NCBI RefSeq assembly: GCF_032401055.1
Contig: NZ_CP135529.1
Coordinates: 5,082,501-5,146,500, forward strand
Direction of reading: 5' to 3'
Source: Tardiphaga sp. 709
GTDB taxonomy: Bacteria; Pseudomonadota; Alphaproteobacteria; Rhizobiales; Xanthobacteraceae
Length of the DNA: 64,000 bases
Part shown: one piece after another, positions 35,197 to 44,957 of the stretch
How the letters are laid out: every line of letters starts with the position of its first letter
Position numbering within the stretch: the stretch's first letter is position 1
Position numbers and translations under genes: made by a program
The notes under the pieces: model-generated
What the model was told of the DNA's origin: nothing
Seen by the model: the letters and a program-made list of their open reading frames with translations, nothing else
The model's database searches: none

Positions 35197-36816
35197 ATGA
35201 GGAAGATTAGTATTTCGGCGCGCGCGTCGATTGCCATCGTGTCGGTCATGCTTGGCGGGCAGCTTGCGCAGGCGCAGGAGGGCAAGCCGGTTTCGGGCGG
35301 CGCCATCACATGGGGCGTTGCGACCGAGCCGAGCTGCTTCGATCCGCATCGCGCCTCCCAGCAGGCCGCGTTTTTCGTGGCGCGCAACTATATCGACTCG
35401 CTGGTCGGCAAGAAGACCGACGGCACCTTCGCGCCATGGCTGGCGACTGAGTGGTCGATCTCGCCGGACGGAAAGGAATATACGTACAAGCTGCGCGAGG
35501 ACGTCGTCTTCCACGACGGCGAGAAGTTCGACGCCGCGGCGGTGAAGGCGAATTACGATTTCGTCAAGAAGCCGGAAAACGCCACCAATGCAGTCGCGCT
35601 GCTGCAATATTTCGATCGCGCCGAAGTCGTGTCGCCCTATGTCGTCAAATTGATCCTGACGCAGCCGGATTCGACGTTCCTGGAGTCCACGTCCAACGTC
35701 AAGCTGGGCATCATCTCGCCAAAGGCCCTCGCCAAGGGCGACCTGTGCGGCGGTGGGCCGCTGCTGGCGGGCAGCGGGCCGTTCGTGTTCGAGCGCTACA
35801 GCCGTGGCCAGTCCGCCGTGTTCGTCCGCAACAAGGATTACAAGTGGGGACCGGGTTATGCCGCGCATACTGGTCCGGCCTATCTCGATCGCGTGACCTT
35901 GCGGTTCCTGCCGGAGGCTGCAGTGCGGGCCGGTGCGCTGACGTCGGGGCAGGTCGATCTGATCGAAGGCGTGCAGCCGACCGACGCGCCGCTGTTCGCG
36001 GATCAGGCTGAATTCAAATTGTTGACCGGTCCGTCCGGCGCCAGCACGTCGTTCACGTTCAACATCAACTACACCATTCCGCCCGCGGATGACGTGCGGG
36101 TCCGGCGCGCGCTGCGTGACGGTTTCGATCTCGAACCGCTGGTCAAGCAGGTCTATCTCGGTACGGTGCCGCGTGCATGGTCCATCATCGGCCCGGCCAA
36201 CCCGGCCTATAACAAGGCGCTGGTCGGTGCGTGGGGCAACAATATCGCAGGCGCCAACAAGCTGCTCGATGAAGCCGGCTGGACCGGCCGCGATTCTGAA
36301 GGCTTCCGCACGAAGAATGGCGTGCGCCTGAAGATCGACGTCGGCTATCCGCAGCCTTACGTCCGCGACAACCGCGAAGTGCTGATCCAAGGCATCCAGG
36401 CCGCGTTGCGCAAGAATATCGGCTTCGATCTCAACCTGCGCATCATCACCGCTGGCGAATATGCCAAGAACAACGCCAACGGCAACTGGACGATCTATCC
36501 GAACACCGACAATCCATCGGATCCGGCGCGGGAGTTGTGGGACATGCTCGGCTCCAAAGGGTTTCTGTATTCCAACATTGCCAATCCGGATCCGCAGATC
36601 ACGGGTCTGATCGATGAGGCGCTGCGCTCGACCGATGTGGCGAAGAAGCGTGCCCTCACCGATGAAATCCAGAAGCTCGGCGTCGACCAGGCCTTCATCG
36701 TGCCAATGTTCGCACCGAGCTGGTTCCTGGCGGCGAAGAACAACGTCAACGGGTTGAGCTTCGAGGCGGGTCTGGACTCGCCATCGAGCGCCTACGACTT
36801 CTGGCTGGCGAAGTAG
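35197..36816 (+). CDS. Peptide/nickel-type ABC substrate-binding protein
   Basis: A periplasmic binding protein of the SBP_bac_5 (DppA/OppA) family, 539 residues. The signal peptide runs to AQAQ near residue 26. The family pattern is visible: TWGVATEPSCFDPHRA, LATEWSISPDGKEYTYKLREDVVFHDGEKFDAAAVKANYDF. The open frame starts earlier, but the ATG at 35197 gives the signal peptide. It heads a four-gene operon with two permeases and a fused ATPase. The ligand is unknown; the surroundings suggest a sulfur compound. Confidence 0.92.
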   Translation: MRKISISARASIAIVSVMLGGQLAQAQEGKPVSGGAITWGVATEPSCFDPHRASQQAAFFVARNYIDSLVGKKTDGTFAPWLATEWSISPDGKEYTYKLREDVVFHDGEKFDAAAVKANYDFVKKPENATNAVALLQYFDRAEVVSPYVVKLILTQPDSTFLESTSNVKLGIISPKALAKGDLCGGGPLLAGSGPFVFERYSRGQSAVFVRNKDYKWGPGYAAHTGPAYLDRVTLRFLPEAAVRAGALTSGQVDLIEGVQPTDAPLFADQAEFKLLTGPSGASTSFTFNINYTIPPADDVRVRRALRDGFDLEPLVKQVYLGTVPRAWSIIGPANPAYNKALVGAWGNNIAGANKLLDEAGWTGRDSEGFRTKNGVRLKIDVGYPQPYVRDNREVLIQGIQAALRKNIGFDLNLRIITAGEYAKNNANGNWTIYPNTDNPSDPARELWDMLGSKGFLYSNIANPDPQITGLIDEALRSTDVAKKRALTDEIQKLGVDQAFIVPMFAPSWFLAAKNNVNGLSFEAGLDSPSSAYDFWLAK

Positions 36817-36824
36817 ACGAGATC

Positions 36825-37742
36825 ATGTGGTCTCGTATTATTTCCAGATTGCTCACCAGTCTCGTGGTGGCCTGGGCAAGTGTGACGGCGTCATTCTTGG
36901 CGCTGCACGCTTTGCCGGGACGCATCCAGGATATCCTGGCGGGCGATCTGGAATATCCAGGGCTGCGCGAGGCGATTGCGGCGGAGTGGGGGCTCGATCG
37001 CAGTCTGCTCGCGCAGTACCTGGATTTTCTTCTGCGCATCCTGCAGGGCGATTTCGGCACGTCCTATGTGCTGCGTCAGCCCGTCACCGAGGTGGTGGGA
37101 TCACAACTGATGCCGACCGTGCAACTGGCGCTGCTCGGCGGACTTCTGGCCATCGTGATCGGAGTCGCGCTCGCGTTGCTGACGGCAGGGCGTGGGCGCA
37201 TCTCGCGCCAGATCGCATCCTTTCTGGAACTGGTATTCGCATCGACGCCGGTGTTCTGGCTCGGCATTCTGCTGCTGATGGCGTTCTCCTTCACGCTGCG
37301 CTGGTTTCCGGTGTCCGGGGGCAGCGGCTGGAAGTCGATTGTGCTGCCGTCCTTGACACTGGCATTGCCGACGGCGGGCCTCCTGGCGCAGGTGCTGCGT
37401 GAGGCGATGGAGAAGACGCTCGATCAGCCCTTCGTCACTACGGTACGCTCGCGCGGCGTCGGCGAGCTCGTAATCCGCGCGCGCCATGTGCTGCGGCATG
37501 CTCTGCTGCCGGCGGTGACGCTCGGCGGCTGGCTGATCGGCGGACTGCTCGGCGGCGCTGTGATCACGGAGAAAGTCTTCGGGCGTCCGGGTCTCGGCAC
37601 CGTGACTCTCGGCGCCGTGCTGACCCATGACGTGCCGGTGGTGCTGGCCGTGGTGCTGCTGGCCGCTTTCATCCATGTCGCCGCGTCGACCCTGCTCGAC
37701 ATCCTGTATCTACTGATCGACCCGAGACTGAGGGCGCAATGA
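36825..37742 (+). CDS. Peptide-type ABC transporter permease, DppB-like
   Basis: The first membrane subunit, 305 residues, six predicted helices. It has the N-terminal short amphipathic helix and helix-1 (SRIISRLLTSLVVAWASVT), the LDRSLLAQYLDFL region and the inner loop TVRSRGVGELVIRARHVLRHALLPAV with the EAA-type motif of DppB. It follows the binding protein by eight bases and overlaps the next permease (ATGA). Confidence 0.93.
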   Translation: MWSRIISRLLTSLVVAWASVTASFLALHALPGRIQDILAGDLEYPGLREAIAAEWGLDRSLLAQYLDFLLRILQGDFGTSYVLRQPVTEVVGSQLMPTVQLALLGGLLAIVIGVALALLTAGRGRISRQIASFLELVFASTPVFWLGILLLMAFSFTLRWFPVSGGSGWKSIVLPSLTLALPTAGLLAQVLREAMEKTLDQPFVTTVRSRGVGELVIRARHVLRHALLPAVTLGGWLIGGLLGGAVITEKVFGRPGLGTVTLGAVLTHDVPVVLAVVLLAAFIHVAASTLLDILYLLIDPRLRAQ

Positions 37743-38653
37743 ACGTGCAAACCCGTCCGCTCGCGGACTTGTCCATCGCGCTTGACCCGCAGGTTAACCC
37801 GCCCGGTGCGGTGGAACCGGTGACGACGGCGGCCGTGATCGCGCCGCGATTGCTGTCGCCAGGCCTTGCTATCTCGCTAGCGTTTCTGTTCGTGCTGCTT
37901 CTGGCCGCGGCATTCCCACGCGCCTTCACCCAGTTCGATCCGCTGATCGGCGATTACGCGCTGGGGCTGAAGCCGCCGAGCTGGGAGCATCTGTTCGGCA
38001 CCGACCGGCTCGGCCGCGACGTGTTCGCGCGGACCATCCACGGCACGCGCTATTCGCTCCTGATCGGGCTCGGCGGGATGGCGATCAGCCTGGCCTTCGG
38101 CATCGTGCTTGGCATTCTCGCCGGACAACGCAACCGTTTCCTCGACGAGGCGACGTCGCGCGTGTTCGACGTGCTGTCGTCATTCCCCGGCGTGTTGCTG
38201 GCGATGCTGGTGGTCACGTTTCTGGGACAGGGTATGCTCAACATCGCCATCGCTGTGGGAATTGCCGGCATTCCGAAATTCGGTCGCGTCATCCGTGCCC
38301 AAACGCAATTGGTGCGCGATGCCGATTACGTGACGCATGCGGTCGTCTATGGCCTCGGCCGCTGGCAGATCTTCATCCGCCATGTGCTGCCGAATGTCTT
38401 GGTCGCGGTGCCGGTGATTGCGACGGTCTATATCGGCAATACGATCCTCGCGGTGTCGGGCCTCAGCTTTCTGGGGCTCGGCCCGCAGCCGCCGACGCCG
38501 GAATGGGGCGTGATGCTGGCGGAGAGTCGCGACGTGCTGCGCGTAGCGTGGTGGCCCGGCGTGTTTCCCGGCCTCGCCATCACACTGACGGTGATCGCTT
38601 TCACGCTGGTCGGCAATGCCATCCAGAAACGGTTCGAGGGACGGCTGGCATGA
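37739..38653 (+). CDS. Peptide-type ABC transporter permease, DppC-like
   Basis: The second membrane subunit, 304 residues. The N-terminal 35 residues are polar, then a first helix, then the DppC hallmarks HLFGTDRLGRDVFARTIHGTRYSLLIGLG and LSFLGLGPQPPTPEWGVMLAE. It overlaps the permease gene before it and the ATPase gene after it by four bases each, so the operon is tightly coupled. Confidence 0.93.
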   Translation: MNVQTRPLADLSIALDPQVNPPGAVEPVTTAAVIAPRLLSPGLAISLAFLFVLLLAAAFPRAFTQFDPLIGDYALGLKPPSWEHLFGTDRLGRDVFARTIHGTRYSLLIGLGGMAISLAFGIVLGILAGQRNRFLDEATSRVFDVLSSFPGVLLAMLVVTFLGQGMLNIAIAVGIAGIPKFGRVIRAQTQLVRDADYVTHAVVYGLGRWQIFIRHVLPNVLVAVPVIATVYIGNTILAVSGLSFLGLGPQPPTPEWGVMLAESRDVLRVAWWPGVFPGLAITLTVIAFTLVGNAIQKRFEGRLA

Positions 38654-40413
38654 CGGACAAACCATATCTGGTCGTTCCACAGCCCGATGATCTGCTGATC
38701 GATATCGAGGGCCTCTCGATCGGTTTTGCCGGCGCCAATGGCGGCGCACCGATCGTCCGGAACTTCGACCTGACGATCCGCCGCGGCGAATGCGTGGCGC
38801 TGGTCGGCGAGTCCGGATCGGGCAAGAGCATTACGGCGCGGAGCCTGCTCAACCTGTCTGGCGATGGGGCCGAGGTCGACGCTGATCGCTTCCTGATCAA
38901 GGGCCGCAATGCGTTGCAGTTTCGTGAAGCCGACTGGCGCAAGCTGCGCGGCACGGTCACCGGCCTTGTCATGCAGGACGCGCTGGTGTCGCTGGATCCG
39001 CTGCGCACCATCGGCCAGGAAGTCGGCGAGGTGCTGTCCGCGCATCGGACATTACGTGGGCGACAAAGAGTTGCCGCACGTGTCACCGGTGTGCTGCGCA
39101 AGGTCGGCATTCCCGATCCCGAACATCGAGCTGCACAATATGCGCATCAGCTCTCCGGCGGTTTGCGCCAGCGCGCGCTGATCGCATCGGCCATTGCCGC
39201 CGATCCGGATCTCATCATCGCAGACGAACCGACCACATCGCTGGACGTCACCGTTCAGGCGCAGGTGCTCGCCGTATTGGCCGAGCGCGTGCGGGAAGGC
39301 GCCGGGCTGCTGTTGATCAGCCACGATCTCGCTGTCGTGGCTGGAATCGCCGATCGGGTGATTGTGATGCGCGACGGCCGCATCGTGGACAGCGGAGCCA
39401 CGGCGGATGTCTTGCGCCGTCCGCGCCATCCCTATACGCGACAGCTTCTCGCTGCGATCCCATCCGCTGATTCAAGAGGACATCTGCTCGCGTCTGCCCG
39501 ATTTGACGTTGCAAGCGTCGAAGGGAACGGCGTCGTCGGGTCTGTCATCGTCCGCGAGCGCCTTCCCATTCGAAGGCCGTCGGATGAAGCTTTGGTGCTC
39601 CAGATTGAGGGCATTTCTAAACGTTATGTCCAGCGGCGATCAGCTGCGGTCGGCGCGGTATCGCCGCCGGCGCTCGCCCGAGTAACTTTTTCGGTCAAGG
39701 CCGGCGAGGTTGTCGGCATCGTCGGCGAGTCCGGATCTGGCAAGTCGACATGCGCCAAGATCGTGCTCGGCCTGCTCGCGCCGGACGAGGGCGAGGTGCG
39801 CCTGCTCGGGCAGCCGTGGTCCGGGGTGGCGGAGGCTGAGCGGCGCGCGCTGCGCGCAAGGTTGCAATATATCCCGCAGGATGCGCTCAGCAGTTTCGAT
39901 CCGCGCTACCGGGTCGCCGATGTGATTGCCGAAAACCTGACCGGCGATGCGCGCATAAAGCGCGACCGCATCGTTGCGCTGCTCGAGCAGGTCGGTCTGA
40001 ACGCCGGTCATCTCGGTCGCACTCCGCGGTCGTTGTCGGGCGGCCAGCGGCAGCGTGTCTCCATTGCACGTGCACTGGCGGCGGAGCCGGACATCATCGT
40101 GTGCGACGAGCCGGTGTCGGCCCTGGATGTTTCGATCCAGGCGCAGGTGCTGGACCTGCTGAGCGAACTGCAGGCGCGCCTCGGGACCGCGCTGCTTTTC
40201 ATTTCTCACGATCTGGGCGTCGTCCAGCATATCGCGGATCGCGTGCTGGTGTTTCACCGCGGGCGGATCGTCGAATCCGGACCGGTCGATCAGGTATTTT
40301 CCAACCCGGCCGATGACTACACCAGGGCCTTGTTGTCATCGATCCCCGCCATCGAGAGTGCCTTCGTGCGTTCGTCTGCCAATGCGGCGACGGCTGACCT
40401 TTCCAGAGCATGA
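38650..40413 (+). CDS. Fused peptide-type ABC ATPase (DppD-DppF fusion)
   Basis: One 587-residue polypeptide with two complete nucleotide-binding domains, instead of two separate ATPases. Domain 1 has GESGSGKS, LSGGLRQRALIA and IIADEPTTSLD. Domain 2, from about residue 315, has GESGSGKSTCAK, LSGGQRQRVSIARAL and VCDEPVSALD. The ATG at 38650 overlaps the permease stop. With the preceding three genes it forms a complete importer. The fusion is a known variant of this family. Confidence 0.93.
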   Translation: MTDKPYLVVPQPDDLLIDIEGLSIGFAGANGGAPIVRNFDLTIRRGECVALVGESGSGKSITARSLLNLSGDGAEVDADRFLIKGRNALQFREADWRKLRGTVTGLVMQDALVSLDPLRTIGQEVGEVLSAHRTLRGRQRVAARVTGVLRKVGIPDPEHRAAQYAHQLSGGLRQRALIASAIAADPDLIIADEPTTSLDVTVQAQVLAVLAERVREGAGLLLISHDLAVVAGIADRVIVMRDGRIVDSGATADVLRRPRHPYTRQLLAAIPSADSRGHLLASARFDVASVEGNGVVGSVIVRERLPIRRPSDEALVLQIEGISKRYVQRRSAAVGAVSPPALARVTFSVKAGEVVGIVGESGSGKSTCAKIVLGLLAPDEGEVRLLGQPWSGVAEAERRALRARLQYIPQDALSSFDPRYRVADVIAENLTGDARIKRDRIVALLEQVGLNAGHLGRTPRSLSGGQRQRVSIARALAAEPDIIVCDEPVSALDVSIQAQVLDLLSELQARLGTALLFISHDLGVVQHIADRVLVFHRGRIVESGPVDQVFSNPADDYTRALLSSIPAIESAFVRSSANAATADLSRA

Positions 40414-40437
40414 TTGATTGAAACTAGTCCAGGAGTT

Positions 40438-40521
40438 CGTCATTGCGAGCGCAGCGAAGCAATCCAGAAGGCCACAAAGGAAGACTGGATTGTTTCGTCG
40501 CAAACGCTTCTCGCAATGACG
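40438..40521. repeat. Dispersed palindromic repeat
   Basis: Terminal inverted repeats CGTCATTGCGAG (40438-40449) and its complement (40510-40521), with a further imperfect inner arm CAATCCAG/CTGGATTG. It matches the type of element found in hundreds of intergenic spots in Bradyrhizobium genomes. It lies between convergent genes. Confidence 0.75.
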
Positions 40522-40534
40522 ACGCAAATGACGC

Positions 40535-41137
40535 CTAAGCCGCCGGAATTCGTTTGCCTGGCATGTCCCTGAACAGCCGGGTCTTTCGCTGTTGTGCCGC
40601 GTCGGCTGTCACAACGAGAGCGTCCACCATGCCATGCGCGGCTGGCCACCAGCCATAGCCCGACGCGATATTGATGTGGCCGGCATCGCCCATGTTGACG
40701 AAGTCCGAGCCCCAGCTCTCGGCCAGCATGCGCGCTCGCTGCAGCGACATGAAGGGATCGTTGCTGCTGGCGACGACCATGCTCGGAAACGGCAGGGATG
40801 TCGTCGGCATCGGTGCAAAGTTGCGCAATTGCGGGAATGCGTCGGTGTTCGTTTCCACATCGGCCGGTGCGACCAGAAGTGCGCCGCCGATTTTGATGTC
40901 CGGCACCCGCAGCGCTGCATGGGCAATGAGGATACAGCCGAGACTGTGGGCGACTGCGATCGCGCCGGGATTGGCATCTGCGCTCGACAGAAGTCGCTCC
41001 ACCCAGCGATCGAGCACAGGTGCGTCCCAGTCGTCCTGCTCGACGCGGCGCGCAAACGGCGTATGGCTCTGCAACAGGGTCTGCCAGTGGCCGTCCGGTG
41101 AGCCGTGAAGGCCCGGAATGATCAGAGCGCCCCGCAT
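40535..41137 (-). CDS. RBBP9/YdeN-family alpha/beta hydrolase
   Basis: A serine hydrolase of 200 residues. It begins GALIIPGLHGSPDGHWQ, has the nucleophile elbow AHSLG (S65), then NDPFMSL near the acidic residue and GDAGHIN with the histidine. Family members are small esterases with little-known substrates. It is the last gene of the leftward sulfonate operon, 66 bases after the DszA-like gene, and may process an ester or an oxidation product there. Confidence 0.87.
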   Translation of the reverse strand: MRGALIIPGLHGSPDGHWQTLLQSHTPFARRVEQDDWDAPVLDRWVERLLSSADANPGAIAVAHSLGCILIAHAALRVPDIKIGGALLVAPADVETNTDAFPQLRNFAPMPTTSLPFPSMVVASSNDPFMSLQRARMLAESWGSDFVNMGDAGHINIASGYGWWPAAHGMVDALVVTADAAQQRKTRLFRDMPGKRIPAA

Positions 41138-41203
41138 GCGTCGATCCCTCTGCTGTTTTGGTGCCAGCCCAAGCGGAAGGCCGACGTCGAGTCGTTCGGG
41201 CCG

Positions 41204-42595
41204 TTACTCCGCGGCGATAGCGGATGGCAGCGCGGGGCGGAACGAGGAGGCTGGATGCGGCACCTGCAGCCGTGCGCGACCGGCACCGAACAGTTTTTCG
41301 CGAAGCGTGCCGGGCGTATAGGCACTCTTGTAGATGCCGCGCCGGGTCAGTTCCGGCACCAGCAGATCGACGATGTCCTCAAAGCTTCCCGGCGAGATCG
41401 CGAAGGCGAGGTTCAGGCCATCGACGTCGGTCTGCGCAACCCAGTCCTCGATGGCGTCAGCCACCTGCTCGGGCGTTCCGACCACGATTGGCCCGATGCC
41501 GCCGATGCCGACATGCTCGGCGACCTCGCGCACTGTCCAGGTGCGATCGGGATCGGCGCGGGTGATATTGTCCATCGCCGTGCGGCCTGCTTCGTTTTGG
41601 ACGTGCTCCACCTTCTGGTCGAGGTCATAGGTCGAGAAATCGACGCCGGTCCAGCCGGACATCAGCGTCAGGGCGCCCTCATGGTTGATGTAGCGGCGAT
41701 ACTCCGCATGTTTCGCGGCGGCTTCCTCTTCTGTGCGGCCGAGGATGACCGTCATCATGCTGAACATCAGGATTTCCGACGGGTCGCGCCCCGTCTCTGC
41801 CGTAAGCGTGCGGATCGCAGCGACGCGCGGCGCGATCACCTTTGCGGCCGGACCGGACATGAACACGCATTCGGCGTGTTGCGCGGCGAACAGTTTTCCG
41901 CGCAGCGACGTTCCGGCCTGATACAGCACCGGCGTTCGTTGCGGTGACGGCTCGGAGAGATGGATGGCGTCGAGGGTGTAGTTCTCGCCATAATGCTGGA
42001 CGCGGTGAACGCGCGACGGCTCGGTGAAAATGCCGCGCGCCTTGTCGCGCTGCACGGCGTCGTCTTCCCAGCTGCCTTCCCACAGCTTGTAGACGACCTC
42101 CATATATTCTTCGGCGACATTGTAGCGGTCGTCATGGGCGTTCTGGCTGGCCTTACCCATGCCCTTGGCGGCGCTGTCGAGATAGCCGGTGACGATGTTC
42201 CAGCCGATGCGGCCATCGGTGAGGTGATCCAGGGTCGACATCCGGCGGGCGAATGGATAGGGCGGCTCGTAAGACAGCGTACAGGTCACGCCGAAACCGA
42301 GATTCTCAGTGACGGCAGCCATCGCTGACACCAGCAGCAGCGGGTCGTTCACCGGCACCTGCGCGGCATTGCGCAATGCCGCGTCCGGATTGCCGCCGAA
42401 CACGTCGTAGACGCCGAGCACATCTGCAAGGAACAGTCCGTCGAACCGTCCGCGTTCCAGCGTTTGCGCGAGATCGAGCCAGTAGGGCAGGCGATTATAG
42501 TCGCCGGAGCGATCGTCGGGATGCGTCCACAGGCCGGGCGACTGGTGCGCCACGCAGTTCATGGCAAATGCGTTGAGGCGAATCTGTTTCGTCAC
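41204..42595 (-). CDS. LLM-class flavin monooxygenase, NtaA/SnaA/DszA type
   Basis: A 463-residue FMNH2-dependent monooxygenase of the DszA group. Visible blocks are MNCVAHQSPGLWTHPDDRS, RFDGLFLADVLG, SYEPPYPFARRMSTLDHLTDGRIGWNIVTGYLDSAAKGMG and TPVLYQAGTSLRGKLFAA. It differs in sequence from the group member at 33563, so the two probably act on different substrates. It lies in the sulfonate operon between ssuD and the hydrolase, where it may desulfurise a sulfone or sulfonate. Confidence 0.9.
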   Translation of the reverse strand: MTKQIRLNAFAMNCVAHQSPGLWTHPDDRSGDYNRLPYWLDLAQTLERGRFDGLFLADVLGVYDVFGGNPDAALRNAAQVPVNDPLLLVSAMAAVTENLGFGVTCTLSYEPPYPFARRMSTLDHLTDGRIGWNIVTGYLDSAAKGMGKASQNAHDDRYNVAEEYMEVVYKLWEGSWEDDAVQRDKARGIFTEPSRVHRVQHYGENYTLDAIHLSEPSPQRTPVLYQAGTSLRGKLFAAQHAECVFMSGPAAKVIAPRVAAIRTLTAETGRDPSEILMFSMMTVILGRTEEEAAAKHAEYRRYINHEGALTLMSGWTGVDFSTYDLDQKVEHVQNEAGRTAMDNITRADPDRTWTVREVAEHVGIGGIGPIVVGTPEQVADAIEDWVAQTDVDGLNLAFAISPGSFEDIVDLLVPELTRRGIYKSAYTPGTLREKLFGAGRARLQVPHPASSFRPALPSAIAAE

Positions 42596-42654
42596 GTGGT
42601 GTCCTCCAGATGCCGCGGCGTCGTTGCGCCGCTGAGATCAAGACCGGTGGCGCG

Positions 42655-43815
42655 TCAAACTTTTGCAATCGCCCGGCGGTGATCGGCGAGTGGCTCTCCG
42701 AACGGGCCGGTATTGGCACGGAACTGCCGGACATTGTCGGTCCGTTGCAGCGACAGCAGCGGGAATACCAGTTCGGCAAACCGATAGGCCTCTTCGAGGT
42801 GCGGATAGCCAGACAGGATGAACGTATCGATGCCGAAGTCCTGATATTCGCGGATGCGTGCGGCGACCGTGGCGGGATCGCCGACCAGCGCCGTGCCAGC
42901 GCCGCCGCGCACCAGGCCTACACCGGCCCACAGATTCGGGCTGACCTCGAGCCGGTCGCGCCGGCCGCCGTGCAATTGCGACATGCGCTGCTGGCCGACG
43001 GAATCCATTCGCCCGAGAATTTGCTGCGCGGATGCGATCGTGTCGTCGGTGAGATGCTCGATCAGTTCGTCGGCGGCCTTCCATGCCGCCTCGTTGGTAT
43101 GGCGGACGATGACATGCAGCCGAATGCCGAACGTGATCTTGCGGCCGCGCTGCTCGGCGATCCCGCGCACGCGTGCGATCTTCTCCGCCACCTGCGCCGG
43201 CGGCTCGCCCCAGGTCAGGTATTTGTCGACGGTATCGACGGCGACATCGATGCCGGCATCGGACGAACCGCCGAAATAGAATGGTGGATGGGGCGTCTGG
43301 ATCGGCGGGTAGAGGATGCGACCGTCTTCGACCGTGATGTGCTTGCCCGCGACAGTGACGGCTTCGCCGGCGAGCTCCCGCGCGTAAACATTCAGAAATT
43401 CACGGGTGACCTCATAGCGTTCGTCGTGATCGAGGAAGACGCCATCGCCCTTGTTCTCGATGGCATCGCCGCCCGTCACGATGTTGATGAGCAACCGTCC
43501 GTTGGTCAGGCGATCCAGTGTGGCAGTCATGCGCGCCGCCACGGTGGGCGACTGCAGTCCGGGTCGCACGGCGACGAGATAGCGCAATCGTTCCGTCCAC
43601 GGCGCGATGGCCGATGCGATGACCCAGGAGTCTTCGCAATTGCGGCCGGTCGGGAGCAGGGCCCCGTAATAGCCGAGCTTGTCCGCGGCACGCGCAATCT
43701 GCCGCAGATAGTCGAAATCGACCTCGCGCGCACCGGCCGTGGTTCCGAGATAGTGGCCGTCGCCGCTGGTCGGCAGGAACCAGAGGATCTTGAGAGCGTC
43801 GTCGACTGCGGTCAT
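42655..43815 (-). CDS. ssuD: FMNH2-dependent alkanesulfonate monooxygenase SsuD
   Basis: Cleaves alkanesulfonates to aldehyde and sulfite with FMNH2 and oxygen. It has 386 residues, close to E. coli SsuD, with [15 protein letters not shown] at the start, [49 protein letters not shown] and, late in the protein, [21 protein letters not shown]. It overlaps ssuA by four bases (ATGA). The reductase partner SsuE is not in the window. Confidence 0.94.
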   Translation of the reverse strand: MTAVDDALKILWFLPTSGDGHYLGTTAGAREVDFDYLRQIARAADKLGYYGALLPTGRNCEDSWVIASAIAPWTERLRYLVAVRPGLQSPTVAARMTATLDRLTNGRLLINIVTGGDAIENKGDGVFLDHDERYEVTREFLNVYARELAGEAVTVAGKHITVEDGRILYPPIQTPHPPFYFGGSSDAGIDVAVDTVDKYLTWGEPPAQVAEKIARVRGIAEQRGRKITFGIRLHVIVRHTNEAAWKAADELIEHLTDDTIASAQQILGRMDSVGQQRMSQLHGGRRDRLEVSPNLWAGVGLVRGGAGTALVGDPATVAARIREYQDFGIDTFILSGYPHLEEAYRFAELVFPLLSLQRTDNVRQFRANTGPFGEPLADHRRAIAKV

Positions 43816-44783
43816 GGTGCGGATGTCCCGGCGGCGTCGGCTACGGCAATGGCTTTCGGGATCAGTCCGAGCGCGAGAAACGTATCGGCCAGCTGCTGCT
43901 GTTCAGTGATGACCTTGCGATCGATCGGCTTGATCCCGTAGGCCTGCCGCTTGAGCGCGACCTCCAGGACAGGAACCGGCAGGCCGACCGAGGGGCTCAA
44001 TTGCTCGGCCACCGCCTTGATGTCTGTCTTGGCCCAGTCGTCGACTTCCCGCAGGCCTTCGAGAATCGCATCGACCACCTTGGGATCGGATTCCAGGAAT
44101 TTCTGCGATGACAGATAGAACTGGTAATTTGACACGGTATCGGTGCCGTCGGCGAGAACCGTCGCCTCGATCGCAGCTTCAGCGGCCGCCTGGAACGGAT
44201 CCCAGATCACCCAGGCATCCACGGCACCGCGCTCGAACGCCGCCCGCGCGTCCGCCGGCGCCAGGAACACCGGCGTGATGTCGGAATATTTGACATTGGC
44301 TTTCTCCAGCGCCTTGACGAGGAGATAGTGAACGTTGGAGCCCTTGTTGAGCGCGACCTTCTTGCCCTTCAGCTCGGCGACCGATTTGATCGGACTGCCT
44401 TTCGGCACCAGGATCGCTTCGCCCTTGGGCGCTGGCGGCTCGTAGGCGACATAGCGGATCGGTGCGCCGGCGGCCTGCGCGAAGATCGGCGGCGCCTCGC
44501 CGGTGTTACCGAAATCGAGCGCACCAACATTGATGGCTTCCAGCAGCGCGGGGCCTGCCGAAAACTCCGTCCACTTGATGGACCAGCCAAGCGCCTTCAG
44601 GCGTGGCTCAAGGCTGCCTTTGCTCTTCAGCAGAACCAGCTTGCCGTATTTCTGGAAGCCAATCCGGACGGTCTTCTCTTGCGCGTGCGCTGATCCGGAA
44701 CCGATCAGCGTGGGAGCGGAGACGACAGCCACGCCGAGACCCATGGCGATGGCGGCTTTCAAGATCATTCGTCTGGCATGCAT
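43812..44783 (-). CDS. ssuA: Aliphatic sulfonate-binding protein SsuA-like
   Basis: A periplasmic sulfonate receptor, 323 residues from the ATG at 44783, which has AGGA eight bases upstream. The signal peptide ends at AHAQ near residue 34. The mature protein begins [18 protein letters not shown] and has [28 protein letters not shown], as in E. coli SsuA. It is coupled to ssuD. Its permease and ATPase lie upstream, beyond a gap of 174 bases. Confidence 0.93.
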   Translation of the reverse strand: MHARRMILKAAIAMGLGVAVVSAPTLIGSGSAHAQEKTVRIGFQKYGKLVLLKSKGSLEPRLKALGWSIKWTEFSAGPALLEAINVGALDFGNTGEAPPIFAQAAGAPIRYVAYEPPAPKGEAILVPKGSPIKSVAELKGKKVALNKGSNVHYLLVKALEKANVKYSDITPVFLAPADARAAFERGAVDAWVIWDPFQAAAEAAIEATVLADGTDTVSNYQFYLSSQKFLESDPKVVDAILEGLREVDDWAKTDIKAVAEQLSPSVGLPVPVLEVALKRQAYGIKPIDRKVITEQQQLADTFLALGLIPKAIAVADAAGTSAP

Positions 44784-44957
44784 TGTCGTTGTCCTGCATT
44801 GGGGCGTGAAAGGTGCCATCACCGATGACGCATTAGAGTCCCAAGCAGGCGATCTGGGGAATTCCAAAAACCGGGACGATCATGGGTTGATCGCTCTGCA
44901 CAATGCCGCCATCCGGAGAACGTTGTGCTTCCGGTATTGCCGCCGCAGATTGCTCGC

